Position numbers and translations under genes: made by a program. Shown here in pieces: positions 18,058 through 30,537 of a stretch of DNA of 64,000 nt; the stretch's first letter is position 1; each line of letters begins with the position of its first letter. Below the pieces are notes generated by a model, which ran no database searches, was not told where the DNA came from, and saw only the letters and a list, made by a program, of their open reading frames with translations. Source of the stretch: Naganishia liquefaciens (Eukaryota > Basidiomycota > Tremellomycetes > Filobasidiales > Filobasidiaceae); the NCBI GenBank assembly GCA_013423385.1, contig BLZA01000007.1:1-64000 (forward strand), read 5' to 3'.

Positions 18058-18679
18058 GTCGTGAGAATCCTGATGGAATCGGGTTTCTGTGGCATGTCTG
18101 TGCAAAGACTGCTTTCGAACGGTACATGTCGATTTATATCTTCGGGATACATGCCCCCGACGGACAAGACGTCTCCGTTAACATTGACGGGTAAACTGCT
18201 CCGCGGACGAGACCGATCCGTGACGATCTGCTTCCGGGGAGATTACCCGGCTGCTTTCTCCTATCGGCCCTGAATTGTTCCTGTTTCGCATTCTTCCGTC
18301 TCGCGGGAGCTTTGGACGGACAAACTGTGCGAGTGGATGAGTGTGACCAGCTGATGCGTATCTCGCCCGGGATCAGCACAATAGATCAATCACGATATGG
18401 CGCTCAATATCAGCATCAGCCGACAAAGACATGGCTTATCGCCGCGCCCCGTCTGCGCCAACGTCCACCAGCCCGGCAAGCCATTTAGAAAAGCGATTCA
18501 TCGCAGGGGATTCTGCCTTCGTACGTCAACGAGCCAAACGTCCGTCGTCGCAAGTCGTACCAAGGCGTCTCATTGTCGATAACAAGCACACGCTGAATCG
18601 ATACCCATATAAGAGTAACACGCAACATCACCGCTAAGCGCCCGCGACTTGGACTACGCAATCTCGCCAGCGAGACAGG
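18058..18679. promoter_or_regulatory. Divergent intergenic region between amidohydrolase and MFS transporter
   Basis: The two genes start head to head 622 bases apart, so both promoters lie here. I find no clear TATA box. Short open frames on both strands have no family resemblance. Confidence 0.5.
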
Positions 18680-20716
18680 ATGTTGGACCTACACTCCTCG
18701 ACCGTCGCCGGGACCGTACGTCTCGTCGAATCCGACCTCGCCGCAAGCGAGGTGGTCCTCATCCCGACACCCAGCTCGGATCTGCGCGATCCACTCAACT
18801 GGAGCAAGAAACGCAAGTACATTCAGCTCGTATGCGTGACCCTGTAAGCCCGCACCTTTTGCTCGCCTCTCCTTTGCTCACGGGGCCTCAGCTACACCAT
18901 GGCCGCCGCCCTCTCTGCCTCGTCCCTGTTTGCCGTCTTCGTACCCTTGAGTAAAGCAACGGGCCTCACCCTCACCGAACTCAACTCGGGCACAGGCTAC
19001 TCCTACTTCTCCATCGGATTTGGCCCGCTCCTACTCCAGCCGCTCGCCCTCGCGTTCGGTAAACGTCCCATCTACCTCATCTCGGCGTTTGCCGTAGCGG
19101 GAATCACCATGTGGATGCCACATGCCGAAGGGTACGGGCAGTGGATTGCGAATCGGATCTTGTTTGGATTCTTTGGCTCGCCGTCCTTTGCAATGGTAGA
19201 AGTGTCAATCTCGGATGTCGTGAGTCTTGTGCCTCGTCCTCACGTGGACCGCGCGCGCGCTGACTCGGTGTGACACAGTTCTTTCTGCACGAGCGAGGCC
19301 TTCCCATGGGCGGGTACATCTTGTTCCTTTACCTGGGCGCCACACTGGCACCATTGCTCGGCGGATTCATCTTCAATGGCATGGGCTGGCAAGCTGTCTT
19401 GGTCAGTAGAATCCCCTCTAAACACAGCTTCGGCTTACCTTGCATTCACAGTACTTTAATGGCGGCTTCAATGCCCTCGTGGCCCTGTTCTTGTTCTTTT
19501 TCCTGGAAGAAACAAACTTTGAGCGGCCCGAAACGCAATTCGTCGCGCCCACCACACCTGCAATCGACCCGACACTCGACCTGCACAACACGATCTCCGT
19601 CAGCGACAAGAAAGAAGCCTTTGATACTTCTGTGCATGAATCGCACGTCATCGAGGACCCCATCGCCGCCGCCCAGCCAGAGCTCGAGGAGTCGCAAAAG
19701 CTCAAGTTTGGCAAGCCGTGGTTGACATTTGGAAAACGATCGCCTTATGCTGCCGCCGTTTTGCTGCGCGGCTGCCTGGTGCCGATGACCTTACTGGCAC
19801 TGCCGCTTGTGTGGTGGATCGGGTTAATGTACGGTATCTACCAAATCTGGTTCAACAGTGAGTCCACTTTGATGTGCTCGGTCGGATCCAGCTGACACCG
19901 TGGGCGGATCGGATCATAGCTATCGGATCACTGGTATCCCTAACGCTATCCTCACCCCCCTACAGTTGGTATCAACAATCTCGATGGGTGACGTGTTGCT
20001 AAAGCAGTCGAGCAGATTTCACTGTCACTCAGGTTGGCCTGGCGTACATCTCGCCAGCGCTGGGTGTCCTGCCGGGGTACGTGCGAGTGTCATGATTCTC
20101 GTGCGGCACACGCTGATCCTGCCTGTCACAGCGCGATCTACGGAGGCTGGCTGAGCGACTGGCACAGCATGAAGCTCGCCAAAAACGCCAACGGAGTGTT
20201 TGAGCCTGAAATGCGACTTCACTTGATGTGGATCCCCTCCATTATTACGCCCATCGCGCTGCTCATGATGGGACTCGGTCCATACTACGAGGCGCACTGG
20301 ATCGTATTTGTCCTTGGACTCGGTCTGATCAATATGGCAGGACCGCTCGGAACAGTCATCACACTCAACTACGCGTTTGACTGCTACCATGGCATGGCCC
20401 CGACGGGGAACGATAAACAAGCTCAATTGATCAACCACAAGTCGGCTCCGTACATTGTCGCGAGCATGATCATTGCCATGTCGATGGCATTTGGATACGT
20501 GAGTGGGATGACGGGGTTGGCGGTGGAGAGTGCTGACATCAATTTCAGGGATATGCCGTCACACCCTGGATCCTCGGCCTTGGGTTCCGAGACTTTGGCA
20601 TTACCGCTGCAGCCGTCGCCACCGCTTTCAACCTGTCCACGATTATCATTGTCAAGTACGGCAAGCGAATGCGGCGCCAAGGTCAGGGCTTTTACGAAAA
20701 AATGGTCAATTACTAG
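18680..20716 (+). CDS. Major facilitator superfamily transporter, about 557 aa
   Basis: Eight exons (18680-18843, 18892-19219, 19279-19401, 19452-19857, 19920-19968, 20008-20076, 20132-20498, 20549-20716) sum to 558 codons. The N-terminal cytosolic segment LIPTPSSDLRDPLNWSKKRK is the usual opening of fungal DHA1-type transporters. Twelve hydrophobic stretches can be placed. They include MAAALSASSLFAVFVPL, the glycine-rich GGYILFLYLGATLAPLLGG (TM5 region) and a long central loop with EETNFERPETQF before the second half. The end is basic (KYGKRMRRQGQG). It is a plasma-membrane or vacuolar exporter/importer of unknown substrate. One intron (19969-20007) is only 39 bases. Confidence 0.85.
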
Positions 20717-20838
20717 GTCTTGATGGGGTGGATTGCTGCGTTGTATCGAGATTGTGTATTAGGAGTTTGCCTGAAAGATGTCAAGGATCCGACATGCTAT
20801 GCAATAAATGCTGTCTATGGTGTCCTGCGCATCTGCAC

Positions 20839-22220
20839 TCATGTCACCCTGACAACGACCTTGCCGATATGCTTTGCCGCCTGTAAATATTCGTACGCCT
20901 CCTTGAGCTGATCAAACTCAAAGACCTTGTCGACGATAGGCTTGACTCCGCCCACCTCGAAGGAACGGTTCATGTCGGTGAACTGGTGCTTGTTGCCTGC
21001 CGTGCGACGTTGAATAAGCGAGTGCCAGTGTACGGAATGAGGGGGGTTCACATACCGACAAAATTACCTCGAGCGGCAACGGCGCTATACAATAGCGTCT
21101 TGGCCAGATCTTCCAGACGAATTTGATTAGCGTTGTTTAAGCCGTTTGTCACGAGACCCAATGCTCACCTTCCTCCTTGACTTTGGGGTCTTGCTCCGCA
21201 TAATCACTCAGGTACCCGGAGATAGCGACCAGTCCACCGGACCGCGTGCTACGGATACTCTTGCCCAACGTCGCCCTTCCGCTAATCTCAATCACATGAT
21301 CCACCTTTCTTCCGCCCGTGAGCTTGGCAACTTCTTGGTCCCATTCGGGCGTCTTTTTGTAATTGATGGTCTGAATGGTATCCGCCGCGGCACCGGGTCG
21401 GACGAGGGGTTTGAGGATCTCTGTCACCTTGGCGAGCTTGTCGTCGGATGACGAGGTGATGATGACTTTTGCAGAAGAGTTGAGTGCGATCTACGACACG
21501 GATCGGTTGAGGGGTTGGAAAAAGTAGAATGACATGTATCGCGGGACGGGATAACCTACCTGCGCGGCAAACAACGAGACGCCACCGGTACCCAGACACA
21601 AGACGGTGTTGCCGGGCTGCAACTTTGGCTGGTGGCCATACAGCGAGCTCCATGCGGTGGCGGCGGCGATCGTGAGCGTGCTACCCTCCTCAAAGGTCAT
21701 GTGAGAGGGCATGGGAACGAGCTGGCTCTGGTCCACGACGTAGTATTCTAAGAGCGTAGCCGTCAGGTTCGGCAAGGAACAATGGCTGCAAGGCAAGATA
21801 CATACCTTGGGCGATTCCGTTGATGGCAGCGCCGATTCCTCGAATCATGCTAGAGTACTGAACGTCTTCGTCCTGACAAAACAACTTAGCAGACCTCTAG
21901 TTGCCCGACCCGATCCGACTCACCTGGTCATGACCCAGAAACACGACCGAACAAACCTTGTCTCCCGTCTTCCACATCGTCACGTCCGACCCACACTCGA
22001 TAATCTCGCCCGATGCATCCGAAACGGGGACGAGGTTTTCGGGAATCTCGTGCGGCGCCGGGTAGGTTCCGTTGGCGACCTGGAGGTCCCGCGCGTTGAG
22101 ACTGAGGGCCTTGATCTTGACGATGACCTCTGTCGGGCTCTGGATCGCCGGCTTGGGCGCGTCGGCGTTGAGGGTGATGCCGGAAAAGTCTTTGCGGTGT
22201 GCGAGGGTGTATTGCTTCAT
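20839..22220 (-). CDS. Medium-chain dehydrogenase/reductase, quinone-oxidoreductase-like
   Basis: It starts MKQYTLAHRKDFSGI at 22220 and ends with the TGA at 20841-20839. At least six exons join in frame, among them ...FLGHDQ/DEDVQYSSM..., GIAQ/EYYVVDQ... and LFAAQ/IALNSSAKV.... The N-terminal GroES-like half has SDASGEIIECGSDVTMWKTG. The Rossmann half has the nucleotide-binding CLGTGGVSLFAAQ, then VDHVIEISG and GGLVAISGYL. The usual zinc ligands of alcohol dehydrogenases are not evident, which fits the zinc-free quinone oxidoreductase branch using NADPH. It converges on the MFS gene with 122 bases between stops. The substrate is unknown. Confidence 0.82.
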
Positions 22221-22285
22221 GGTGATGGTGGTGATGATGTCGGTGATGATGTCGGTGATGGTGATGGTGATGATGATGGGTGATG
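22219..22285 (+). repeat. GGTGAT/GATGAT microsatellite in the 5' flank of the oxidoreductase gene
   Basis: Imperfect GGTGAT, GATGAT and GTCGGTGAT units run for about 65 bases, directly upstream of the ATG at 22220 (minus strand). The tract would be transcribed in the 5' UTR as a CAT/CAC-rich leader. Confidence 0.9.
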
Positions 22286-22555
22286 GCTGCCACTGGAATG
22301 AGCCCTCGGCCCTCTACTTTATTGAATGAATTGAATTATTCATCATAATCTCCCTCGCTCGCTAATGACGAATGCCCGCCCCCCGCCCTCCACCCGGCCC
22401 GCTTACCTAATCGCAAAAATCGCCGGATCCAGTTTGCGCCGCATCCATGGGTCTTTGAGTCCTCGTTGAGCGCGACACCTCGCTCCTCTTCTACTCGACA
22501 CACCCCCGCCCCTGTACTTCTACCCCTCTTTCCCCCAACCCCCCCATCACCAAAA

Positions 22556-23160
22556 ATGGTAAGCCTGCCCCGACCCTCCACACGGCACGCGCCCCCGTCT
22601 GACTCCCCCGCGGCAGATCATCCCCGTTCGGTGCTTCTCATGCGGCAAGGTCGTCGGTAACCTCTGGGAGCAATACATCACCCTCCTCGCAGCGGATCTC
22701 AGCGAAGGGTCAGTTCGTCGACCGTGTGCCTCTCATCTCCTTGATGCCTCAGAGACTGACTCGAGTGTGTTGTTGTGTTAAACAGTGAAGCGATGGATAT
22801 GCTCGAGCTGTGCGTTGCCGAGGAATAGAGCTCGGGAAGATTCGATTTCAAGGCTGACCGTTTCTTGTCGGGCCGGTGTTGCAGGAGACGCTACTGCTGC
22901 CGTCGTATGGTGCTCACGCATGGTACGCTCTCTTATTCACAACCTTCCCGCACACCGTAAACACCGACTGACAACACCTCTGCCTCTTCCAGTCGACATT
23001 ATCGAAAAACTGATGATGTACTCGCGTACGTGCCGATCCTCGCACCGCTTATCGTATTTGATTGACTGACCCCTTCATGCCTTTCTCTTCGATCATCATA
23101 GCAATGGCCAAAGCTGACAAGCGTCACCATGCCATCGCCTCCAACCGGGACTACGCATAG
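22556..23160 (+). CDS. RPB10: RNA polymerases I, II and III common subunit RPABC5 (Rpb10), about 82 aa
   Basis: Six exons join to exactly 83 codons. The first exon holds only the ATG (22556-22558). The others are 22617-22708, 22786-22809, 22885-22922, 22993-23025 and 23102-23160. The protein opens [15 protein letters not shown] and contains [19 protein letters not shown]. The two Cys pairs (C-x2-C and CC) form the single zinc site of Rpb10, the latter within the family's invariant R-Y-C-C-R-R block. The C-terminal 17 residues ([16 protein letters not shown]) extend beyond the yeast length of 70. It is an essential nuclear assembly subunit shared by the three polymerases. Confidence 0.95.
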
Positions 23161-23548
23161 GACGTTTAGGGAGGGACCTCGCTCGCCTGTTCGCTTCCGC
23201 GAGTATTGGTCGGCGGCGCGCAGTAGATGGGTTTAACGTCTACGCCGCCCTCTCTGGCCCCAGTGGACATGGCGCCGACCCCCGAGATGGCTTAGTCTGA
23301 TTCGAGTACCCTGGCTTTCGGTGCATCCCGCGCACGGATATCAGAGATGTATTGTATAACAGTTCTTTTTGGCATATGTATGGATTACGGGACTCTCGCC
23401 AATCTTCCTTGTTGCGATGCATTGTAAGAACTGATCTTGTGCATCAGTCATCTCAGTATCTGTGGATGGACTTGACGAGTCACAGGCAATCGAGTCCTAT
23501 TGTCCATTATCTAGTACAGGTATCTATAATTGTGTCTGCTGTCCTATT
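23161..23548. other. 3' flanks of RPB10 and IQGAP
   Basis: The stretch separates two convergent genes. I see no gene or repeat in it. Confidence 0.5.
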
Positions 23549-26500
23549 TCATGCGTAGAATTCTGGTGTAACAAACCACGCCGTCAGTCATATCGATGAC
23601 GGACCGATCGCAAAGGCGCCACTCACTCCGATTAATCAAGAAAATCAACGTATTCACCCGCACTTTCGCCACCTGGTCAAACAGGTCCAGCGTCGTTTGA
23701 TTCTCAAACTTGGCCTGCAGCAGGTCCTCCATCCGGATCTCGCAGCTGTCCAGTATTTGGGACGCGCGAGACAGCGACGGGTCGATAATCTCCATCGTGA
23801 ACACGCCGATCTCGTTCGAGGACAAGACGACGTAGAGCTTTTCAAATTGTCGCGGCGAAAAGGTCGAGCTCGGCAGGAGAATGTCTGCGACGATGAAAAA
23901 AGCTGTCAGGCGGATTGGGCCCCGATAGGCCATTTGCTGACTCACGCTTCTCATACAAGTCGGCAGCCGAGTACTTGAACGAACCAAACTTGGCAGCCTT
24001 GCCGGCCTTTTGCATAGATCGCAGGTGTCGGTGCTGTTTCGAAAATGGCCAGACGAAACGCTTTTTCCTGCGATGCAATGTCGATTAGCGGAATTTCTCA
24101 TGTTACATCACCCTTGGATCTCACCCTTGCTTCTGCATAGTGTCCATGGCCGAGCTGATATACTTATTATACGAAGCAATCTGCTCCTCCAACGCCTCCT
24201 TCTTGTCCGAGCTATTTGAAAAGGCGACGCTCATGGCTTCGTAATCCTTCTTTCGACGGTGGCGATTCTTGTTCTTGGAGCGAATGTCGGCCGCAATATC
24301 GTCGAGCAGAGCTTGCCAGTCGTCGTTCCGATCCAGGAGACCTTGTTTCTCAAGCTTCATACAATATTGGATTGCTCGAGCCTTGACTTCGCGGAACGGC
24401 AGCCTAGACAAGGACAATCAGAGGTGCTGTTATGCACATCTCCTGAACTTACGATCTGATATCTTCCAACCGATAATCATTCCCTTGGTTGGGGACCGGC
24501 GGAAGCTGACTTTTCCTGTTTCGAACTTGATCTCGATGCAGATCCTGACGAACAATGTCCTCCCACACCCATTCTTGCTCGTCCGTTACCGGCGCCGTCA
24601 GGACATCGATCATCGTCGTTCCCGTCTGTACACGCAGGACAGCAAGAATATGACGCTTGGCTTGCACCCAGTCTGCTTTGCCGGCTGCCAATGGATCATC
24701 TGCAGGGACCAGATGAGAAATTGCAGAGACTTTTCAGTCACATCACTCACCCATCACTTGGGCAAATCGATTGCTCAACGCAAAGGTGACAGGTGCAGTT
24801 TGGCCCTCTTGGTACAAAACGTTCGGTACGCCTCCCAGTTCATGCAGGATGGCGCGCATCATGTCGCTTTCCGAGACGATCTGGCAGCCGAGGTGTCAGC
24901 ACTTCTTTCCAGCTACCTGCTAAGCTACTCACGATGGCATCGGCTTCCCGCACTAATGTGCCGTGCATCGCATAGATCTCGGCTCGAGTCATCGTGATGG
25001 GTTTTGGTTCGACCGACTTCTCGACCAGTTCCTGAGTCTTTAAATGACTCTCGACGTCGTCAACGCTGGCCACTATAGAAGGATTAGGTTCAGCATAATC
25101 AACGACGACAGTTGACCGAAACGTACGCGTAAGAATCCACTCGGTAAAGGCAGGAATCGCGTCTTGAATGTAGCCTTCCACGCTGGCAAACATGTTGACA
25201 TCGTATGTGGGCACGCGGAATCTACCGGTGGCAATGGCTTCGACGAGTCTGCCAACTTCTTGCAAATTCTGTCGAGCGAGTGCCGTAACGTTCGTAGAGA
25301 TTACTCCCTGAGATTCAGGAGCGCTGTGGGAGAGGATCAGCTCAGACAGCTCGGACAGCTCGGACAGCTCGGACAGCTCGGTAATACGGCTCAAGCCACT
25401 CACGTCAATGCCGGGAGAATGTATGGCATGATCAAGCATCGCGCAATCACAGGCGCCAAGTCGTAGTCGTCAACAGTATATTGCGTCGCGACTTGTAGAG
25501 CCAACAGCATTTCCCTCGCCATGCATCGCAAAGCGTACGGCACAGACTCAATGTTGAGATAGAGGGATTCCAGTACAGAATTCGTCGAAAGTTGAAGCTG
25601 AATCAATTCTGTAAAGACAGGAGTCAGATGTGATCCTCTTCCATATGCACACTTACGTTGACGGAAAGCGGCACTCGAAGTGGGGTCGATGTTGATCGCA
25701 TAGTGTGCATCAACGTCTCTGGGCTTGGAACTGACGACTCCGGATTCGCTTTCTTCGTCATTAAGCACACGGTGATAAATCTTTGTGACGGTCAGATGCA
25801 AGACAACAGGTTTCCGAGACCACTCACCGATACCGGATCAATGCATAAATCCAATTCTCGGGCGTCGACAATGTTCTCTATTGGCTTTCCCAATATCGCT
25901 TTCAGGGCGGCGCCGTTATTCGGCCGAATGAAGATAAGCACAACATCGGTCAACGCGAGGCGCATCGTGATGAGCTGTTCCGGCTCGGGAACGCAGCGTA
26001 TTTGCTCGTGTATCGAGAGCTGTCGGTCGAAAGGGGTGAGCAGACGATCCTCCGGACCGGCAAAAACGCACCTGGAGCATCTTCAGCAAGAGGTATTCCT
26101 CTCTGCGGCCTTGACCGTAGCTGAAGAGGGCAAGTACAACGCTCTGCAAGAGCCGCCGGTCTTGCTCGCTGGCTTCGGAAGCGGTCTGAAGCTGCAACAG
26201 TCGGGCAAGATATTTGGGCTCGGTTTGCAAGATAAAGAACATCCGCTGGTATAGCTCTCGCCTGTGCCAGAGTGACTTGTCGAGATGCGCGTCGTGAGAG
26301 AATGGATCCGAGCGGCTCATGTTGAATGTCTGCTGCTCGTCCTTTATTTCCACGGCGGTATTGATGCGACCCTTGACGCGAACCAGATCCTCGAAAGAGA
26401 GCTTGTTCTGAAGGATCAAGGCGATCTTGTTGTCTAGCTCGGTCACCTGGCTCTCGAGAAGCTGATTCGTTCTAATCCTCTCGACAACCTGTTTCCGCAT

Positions 26501-29500
26501 TCTTTCGATTTGAACCTGCTCGTTGAAATCGTTCTCGCTATCGTCCAAAAGATGCATATAATTTTGGATTGCGGCAATATCGATATTCTGGCCTGTGATG
26601 ATTCTCCGGTACTTTTCACGCTGTTGACGTCCCCGCCATATCGCTTGTACCTTGATGATGCTGGGAATATTGCCATAGATGTAGTCTAGACGACTCCATA
26701 GACGTCGTCGAGCCATCTGTCCGCGCAAAAGTTGTTGCAAAAAGGCAATACCCGCTTGCGTGTTGTTGTTCATCAGATAGTCCCGCCAATCGTGGTACTC
26801 TCGTCTAGCCAAGACGCCCCTCGCTAGTGCTTGAAATCCGAGAATGTCTGGCATTACGAAATCCAAGCTCTTCTTGACTTGCTTGTTTCCTTGTTTGGCG
26901 AGCTTTGCACGCAGGAAGGCTTGCATTCCAACGACGTTGTTCGAGACTTCCACCGTCGACAAGACCTTTTGCAATTCTCTCTTGTTCTGCCTTGCGAGTT
27001 TTGCCCGAGCAAGAGTCTGGAGCGAGACGACAGCCGGGGTTGCTTCTTGCATGACCGCTACCGCATCCTTCCTCTTGCGCCGGCTGAGAACGCCACGGCA
27101 CTGGGCTTGAATGGTTGTCACCATGTCGGCGGATTGGGACAGTGTCTGGACCTGGGTTCGCAGTGTTTTGCGCAAGAGTACGCCTCGGATCTGATCCTGA
27201 AGCGCCGTGTAGGTTCCAGCTGATTCGAGCGCTTTGATCTGGTTGACGTGAATAGCATGCCGTCTGCGCGCCAAGAGGCCGCGACTCGACGCCTGCAGAT
27301 GAGTCAACGCATGTTGAACGGGCGAGGCATCAAGTCGAGATTGCTCCTGCTTGCACGCTTCCCTCTGCAGCGCTCCACGGGCTTGAGCCTGGAGTCGAAT
27401 GACGAACGATGCGGCTTGAACCAGCGTCTGCTCTGATCTCTGTGCGCGTCGTTGAGCCAATATCGACCTCGCACAGGATTGCAGTCGGATGGCAAAATCG
27501 CCGCTCTGCTCCCAGACGGATATCCGGGCTGTCCATCTCCTTCGAGCGAGTATGCTTCGAGCGACTGCCTGTACCTGCGCGGCCATTTCATCGAGAGCAT
27601 GCCGCTGGTCGAGCTCGGCCCCGATTTTGCGCCTCGTCAAAGCACCGCGGGCACGGGATTGCAGGCGCAAGACCGACGGCTCTGCCAGATGCAGCACACT
27701 CTGCGTTCGCGAGGTTTGTTGACGCAAGATGAAGCCTCGAATCAACGCCTGCATTTGCACGATACTCGGCTCGCATTCGAGCAGCATGCGATCCCGAACT
27801 GGGCACGATCAGCAACGGGTCCTGTTGTTCGCCGGCAAGCTGCGCCCGCTCACCTTCTTCTTCCGTCTCTGGCTCTTCTTCAGGCTCCATGTTGCATTCT
27901 TTGGCCAGAGCGGTCCCGACCGAGCTAAAGTTGGGCATTGCCACGCCCTGCAGGCCCTTTTGCGCTTGCGCGAGTTGCTCATCTACGAGCGGGTAAGCAT
28001 TTTAGCGGCCCTTGCGATGCCGGCGACTCGACTACGAACCTGAAAAGTCGAATTGTCCTACGAGATTGCCAATCTTGTTAGCTTTTCCTAGTCTGGCGAG
28101 CAAGTGACTGCAAGGGTGGATCAGCGGCAATGCAGCAGGGAGCGATCGCAAACCGAGGCATACCTGAGCACGTGAATGCAGTAAATTACCTTTGGCATAT
28201 TCTTCTTGTCGTACAAGTCTGTGAGCTCGAATATGAATGTCTGCCCGAATGTCAGCGAGGTTCTTGAGACGGCACGCCCCATGCTCACCTCTGGCATTCC
28301 AATATTGCGAACAAACGTGAGAAAGTAATTGATATTGTCAGATTGTCTAAACCTATGTTTCTTGTCCTGCAGCGCCCGTCAGTACCGCCGGTCGTGACCC
28401 TGATCCACAGCACTCACCTCCCAGATCGTCTTGACGACCTGTTCACCCTCGTACACGCGGACCAACTTTGCAAGCGCCACGCCATCCCGCATCTCTTCCT
28501 CCATCTCTACGACGCCCCAGCCGAGCTCTTCCCCAAGACACCCTTCGATCCACTGCTGCGCCTCGCCGACATGACAAAGATACTCGTACGCCACGAGCGC
28601 CTTGCGCTGCTTGTCCATCCAATTCGTATTCAGCCGCTTCGAAGGCAACGGCGCCGGTGCGAGATTGGCCGATGACGATGAGAGTGGTAGTCCACGGGAA
28701 AGGCGGAGTCGGGAGCCGTAGCCCGAGACACTGGCGTTGGTGTCCTGGCGCAAGAGGTCCGGTCGAGGACTCGTCGGGACGGCGACGGATTTGCCCGTAA
28801 GGCCTGCCATGCCGCGGCCGTCCGGAATGAGTCGCTTGACGGGCGAGGCGGGCAATCGGGGTTGGTAATTGGCAGGCATTAGTGGGGTGTTTTCGCGCGT
28901 ATTGGAGGTTTGAGTTGGACTTGAGATGCGTTCCCTCTCGATAGGCAAAGACTTGCGCATCAATCCGCTTCGTATCTCGGCAACACGAGATGCATTGGCT
29001 GTGGGACGGGGCTTGGCGTCAACAGTCCCGCGGCCAGCTGCTGTCGCCTCCTCGCGCGGCTTGACCTCGATCTTTTCCCTCGATGCCGACACCACCCTCG
29101 GCAGATGCTTGCCAAGAACCCTTCCGTCCGTCTTTCCGATTGAAAGCACCCTCTTGCCAGGCTCGGGACCAGCCGCGAGCGCCGATGGTCGTCCGAGACC
29201 GAGCGCCGCATGCTTGGACAATGTCGAAGATGGCGCCGACGTGGGCTGATAGGGTTTTTGCGGCGCGGCGGAGATGCTCAACCTGGCGACGGCATCTTGG
29301 ACCGTCGTCGTTGGCCCTGACCCTGGCCCTGACCCTGACCCTGGTCCTGTCCCTGGCCTCTGTCTTTTCAACTCGGCCGTAAACGGATCCGACGGCGGGA
29401 GAATGACCTCTTTGAACGCTGATCCGGAAACCTTTCTGCGCGTGATTGGGCCCGGCTTGAGAGTCGCGCCTTGAGTTTCCCCCACATCGCCAGCGTCCTC

Positions 29501-30319
29501 TCGCTCCTAGGCGGGGAGAATGGTCAAACTGGGAGCGGCCACCCGAGATCCCATCTGATACGTACCTCATCAAACACGGCCAACGCGCCGCCCTCGCGTC
29601 GCTGCCTCTCGCTCCATCCCCTGACGGGATTTGGATTCGGATAATACGGCTCGCCCAACAGAGGATTCGACATGCGTTTCCTGACGACTGGCACGCGCTT
29701 CCCCAGCAAATCCAACGGATCCTCGGCAACATCGTGCTCGTCATCATCTGCAATCAAGGCCGCACGATTCTTGCGCGACTTGTCGAGGTCTGACTCGATG
29801 TCCGGCGCGAGGTGATGCAGGAACCGCGGCGGGCTCATCTCGGGCGAATCTGTGCCGGAGCGCAGGTCGTCCGAGTCGTCCGAGGCCGAGGCCGAGGCCG
29901 AGAGCGAGAGCGAGGCCGTGTCTGTGCCCGTGAGTCGAGCGAGTGTTGCTTGGAGGGTCATTGTGCGTTCTAGGTCATCTATAATCAAAGCCCCGGATAT
30001 CAGCCGTGAGATTCGGGATCCGCTCTCGCAACTCACCGTCCCCACGTGCCGCTGCCTTGCCAGTGACATGATCACTCTTAAACTCCCTCCTGGACGGACT
30101 CGCAATCAACGGCGATACATCCCCAGACCATCGCTTGGCCGCCCCTGATGCGCCAGATCCGGACGACGACCCGTTGATCAGCTGCGACTGCCTGACCCTC
30201 GCTTCCCACTGTCCTCGCACGCCGCCGACGTTGCCGCTGCCGGTGGTGCGCACGTGTCCAAGCCCCGGGGAGGAGCGTTCGCCGAGGAGCTTTGATTGGT
30301 AGGAAAAGATGGGGTTCAT
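23549..30319 (-). CDS. IQGAP-family protein (Iqg1/Rng2-like RasGAP scaffold), roughly 1,700 aa
   Basis: Many exons run from an ATG at 30319 (MNPIFSYQSKLLGERS) to the TGA at 23551-23549, after LIFLINRKFYA, the typical IQGAP ending. The domain order follows. First is a disordered Ser/Pro-rich N terminus of about 500 residues (30319-28660), which includes a Gly-Pro repeat. Then comes a calponin-homology domain (about 28640-28040: LNTNWMDKQRKALVAYEYLC, DKKHRFRQSDNINYFLTFVR). About 13 degenerate IQ motifs follow (27790-26590, for example IQAQCRGVLSRR). A RasGAP-related domain (about 26240-24690) and the RasGAP C-terminal domain (24420-23549) close the protein. In fungi IQGAPs build the cytokinetic actomyosin ring through actin, calmodulin/myosin light chain and formin contacts, and the GAP domain usually binds but does not activate Ras-like GTPases. 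Exon joints checked at 30020, 29575, 28420 and 27850 hold frame. Confidence 0.92.
25330..25382 (+). repeat. 9-bp minisatellite (CAGCTCGGA)n inside an IQGAP intron
   Basis: Five units of CAGCTCGGA or CAGCTCAGA lie in tandem. On the coding strand they fall between a GTGAGTGG donor (after ...CCGGCATTGAC) and a CTCTCCCACAG acceptor, so they are intronic, although the frame stays open through them. Confidence 0.85.
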
Positions 30320-30537
30320 GCCTTGTGCATGGTCGCGCCTGGGAGGAGATGCCGGACGACTGGCTGGCTGTGTCTGCTGATACGCGGCCGTGATGATCCA
30401 CGACAAAGTAGACACTCGGTCAACATGGCCTCCCTCGTCACGTGACGCGCGGCCGGAGGGGCGGGTATTAGGTAATCCCACCTCCCCCTCCCCCTCCCCC
30501 TCCCCTCCCCCGGTCTCAACACCACACCACCCCACCC
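30320..30537. promoter_or_regulatory. Shared divergent promoter of IQGAP and the CFA20-domain gene
   Basis: Only 218 bases separate the two start codons. Next to the CFA20 gene lies a (CCCCTC)n pyrimidine tract (30479-30512), a common core-promoter feature in fungi. On the IQGAP side a four-codon upstream frame (ATGCACAAGGCATGA) overlaps the IQGAP ATG by four bases, so it may reduce initiation there if it is within the transcript. Confidence 0.55.

Noticed and set aside
25330-25382. In-frame (LSE)n repeat as part of the IQGAP protein
   Set aside because: A good donor and acceptor flank it, and removing it restores the family's GAP-domain sequence, so it is intronic.
27304-27944. Several open frames in the IQ region of IQGAP
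   Set aside because: They are shadows of the repetitive IQ-coding exon.
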